A DNA stretch of 14,222 nt, from the NCBI GenBank assembly GCA_030673995.1, contig DAOUYU010000022.1, forward strand, positions 1-14,222, written 5' to 3'. The notes under the pieces are model-generated. The model was not told the origin of the DNA, did no database searches, and saw only the letters and a list, made by a program, of their open reading frames with translations. Shown one piece after another: positions 13,694-14,222 of the stretch. Source of the DNA: Candidatus Aminicenantota bacterium (GTDB lineage: Bacteria; Acidobacteriota; Aminicenantia; Aminicenantales; Aminicenantaceae). Positions within the stretch are counted from its first letter, which is position 1, and each line of letters opens with the position of its first letter. The position numbers and the translations under genes were made by a program.

Positions 13694-13963
13694 TTAAGTG
13701 GAAGATTCTTTTTTCTTCTTCACAACTTCCTTTTTTTCACTTTTCGGTTTTTCTTTGGGCTTTTCTTTCATTTCCGGTTCTTTCTTTTTGGTGTAATCGG
13801 TGACATACCAACCGCTGCCCTTGAATTGAATGGCTGGAGAAGAGATGATTTTTTCTAGTGGCCCTTCACATGCAGGGCATTTTTTTAAGGGGGGTTCATT
13901 GAGCTTCTGCAAGACTTCAAGAACGGATTTGCATTTTCGACATCTATATTCATAAAGAGGCAT
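13694..13963 (-). CDS. FmdB-family zinc-ribbon protein
   Basis: An 89-residue protein of the FmdB/CxxC family of putative regulatory proteins. The N-terminal half is the family domain: MPLYEYRCRKC, then PLKKCPACEGPLEKIISSPAIQFKGSGWYVTDY. Cys8, Cys11, Cys29 and Cys32 form a two-CxxC zinc ribbon. The C-terminal third is a low-complexity run of Lys, Glu and Pro, common in this family. FmdB was named for regulation of a formamidase gene, but the molecular function of most members is unknown. It is the first gene of the waaF-gmhB-rel operon, with a perfect TATAAT upstream and an AGG-containing leader before the ATG. A short, exposed Lys-rich tail suggests contact with nucleic acid or ribosomes, which is speculative. 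Confidence 0.88.
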   Translation of the reverse strand: MPLYEYRCRKCKSVLEVLQKLNEPPLKKCPACEGPLEKIISSPAIQFKGSGWYVTDYTKKKEPEMKEKPKEKPKSEKKEVVKKKKESST

Positions 13964-13994
13964 TATTCCAACCTAAAGGCAAAGATTACAATCT

Positions 13995-14023
13995 ATTATA
14001 ACAAAAAGAAGGGGCCAGGTCTT
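13995..14023 (-). promoter_or_regulatory. Promoter for the fmdB-waaF-gmhB-rel operon
   Basis: On the minus strand a perfect TATAAT lies at 13995-14000, 32 bases before the first ATG. Seventeen bases upstream is AAGACC (14018-14023), a weak -35 matching at three positions. The region between is a GGGGCCAGG-type repeat fragment read in reverse. Confidence 0.5.
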
Positions 14024-14055
14024 TATTTTTAGCTTATTTTAGTTGAGAAATAAAG
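14003..14055 (-). terminator. Probable terminator after the AMMECR1-domain gene, overlapping a GGGGCCAGG repeat fragment
   Basis: On the minus strand GCCACTTTATTT and AAATAAAGaccTGGC can pair (12 pairs with a three-base bulge, 19-base loop), followed by CCC and a T-rich TTCTTTTT. It begins only a few bases after the stop of the AMMECR1-domain gene. The plus-strand sequence AAAAAGAAGGGGCCAGGTCTT resembles the repeat at 1524-1578 in layout (A-rich, GGGG, CAGG). Confidence 0.4.
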
Positions 14056-14060
14056 TGGCT

Positions 14061-14222
14061 CTAATGAAAGACAACAGCTTCAAAAATGAAGATATCGGCT
14101 CCTGTCTTCCATGCATTTTCCGGCAGCCCGGCTTTTAGACAGGCTTGTTGAAGGAATGTTTCCCTTGACCAGTGGTTTTCAACAGGAACTTGAGGCAGAA
14201 GAAGCCCTGTTTTATCCCCCTT
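14061..14222 (-). CDS. AMMECR1-domain protein (C-terminal fragment; 5' end outside window)
   Basis: The minus-strand frame open at the window edge reads 53 residues to a TAG at 14061. It contains GLLLPQVPVENHWSRETFL, then QQACLKAGLPENAWKTGADI and FIFEAVVFH. The LLLPQVPVE and CLKAGLP...AWK segments are characteristic of the C-terminal half of the AMMECR1 domain. The conserved LRGCIG-type motif would lie outside the window. Bacterial AMMECR1 proteins often occur with a Memo-like protein and a radical SAM enzyme (the AmmeMemoRadiSam group), whose function is not settled. The upstream neighbours cannot be seen here, so membership is unproven. A hairpin follows the stop codon directly. Confidence 0.82.
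   Translation of the reverse strand, partial: KGDKTGLLLPQVPVENHWSRETFLQQACLKAGLPENAWKTGADIFIFEAVVFH

Noticed and set aside
1..14222. CRISPR array, tRNA or rRNA genes
   Set aside because: No regularly spaced direct repeats and no cloverleaf or rRNA-like stretch were seen by eye on either strand; a tRNAscan or Rfam search could not be run.

Overview
The window is a chromosomal stretch from a Gram-negative, probably anaerobic bacterium. Evidence for this is the Rnf complex (rnfA, rnfB), LPS heptose genes (waaF, gmhB), two lipoproteins and an outer-membrane beta-barrel protein. Base composition is moderately AT-rich. The mix of housekeeping genes, a barrel-fused PD40 protein and dispersed GGGGACAGG-type repeats reminds me of poorly cultured lineages (Aminicenantes-like or deltaproteobacterial), but that placement is a guess from memory, not a result.

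Layout, left to right. (1) 1-1550, plus strand: the end of an rnf operon: 3' part of rnfA, rnfB, and a small membrane protein of the RseC/SoxR-reducing family, all overlapping. (2) 1524-1578: a long inverted repeat that encodes the last residues of the RseC-like protein and looks like a bidirectional terminator between the rnf operon and convergent dnaN. (3) 1630-4175, minus: dnaN and dnaA, separated by a very AT-rich spacer, with DnaA-box-like sites just upstream of dnaA. This is a plausible replication origin region. (4) 4309-8291, minus: a three-gene envelope operon: a TPR lipoprotein, a second lipoprotein of unknown function, and a large secreted protein that joins a zinc-peptidase-like domain, a TolB-like propeller and an outer-membrane barrel. 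(5) 8410-9700, plus: folD, with a strong promoter, then rpmB. (6) 9701-9954: a small MITE-like element with terminal inverted repeats and a 4-bp target duplication, lying between the convergent rpmB and rel genes. (7) 9965-13963, minus: operon fmdB-type zinc ribbon, waaF, gmhB, rel, with tightly packed or overlapping genes. (8) 14061-14222, minus: the C-terminal end of an AMMECR1-domain protein.

Most genes are core functions: energy conservation (Rnf), replication initiation (DnaA, DnaN), one-carbon metabolism (FolD), translation (L28), stringent response (Rel) and LPS core synthesis (GmhB, WaaF). The parts that merit a second look are the protease-propeller-barrel protein with its lipoprotein partners, the MITE-like element and its solo end upstream of folD, and the GGGGACA/GGGGCCAGG repeat fragments that sit in a terminator and two promoters. 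I see no CRISPR array, tRNA, rRNA or intact transposase gene. No gene-free stretch exceeds 300 bases; the longest, 9701-9964, is almost entirely the MITE-like element.
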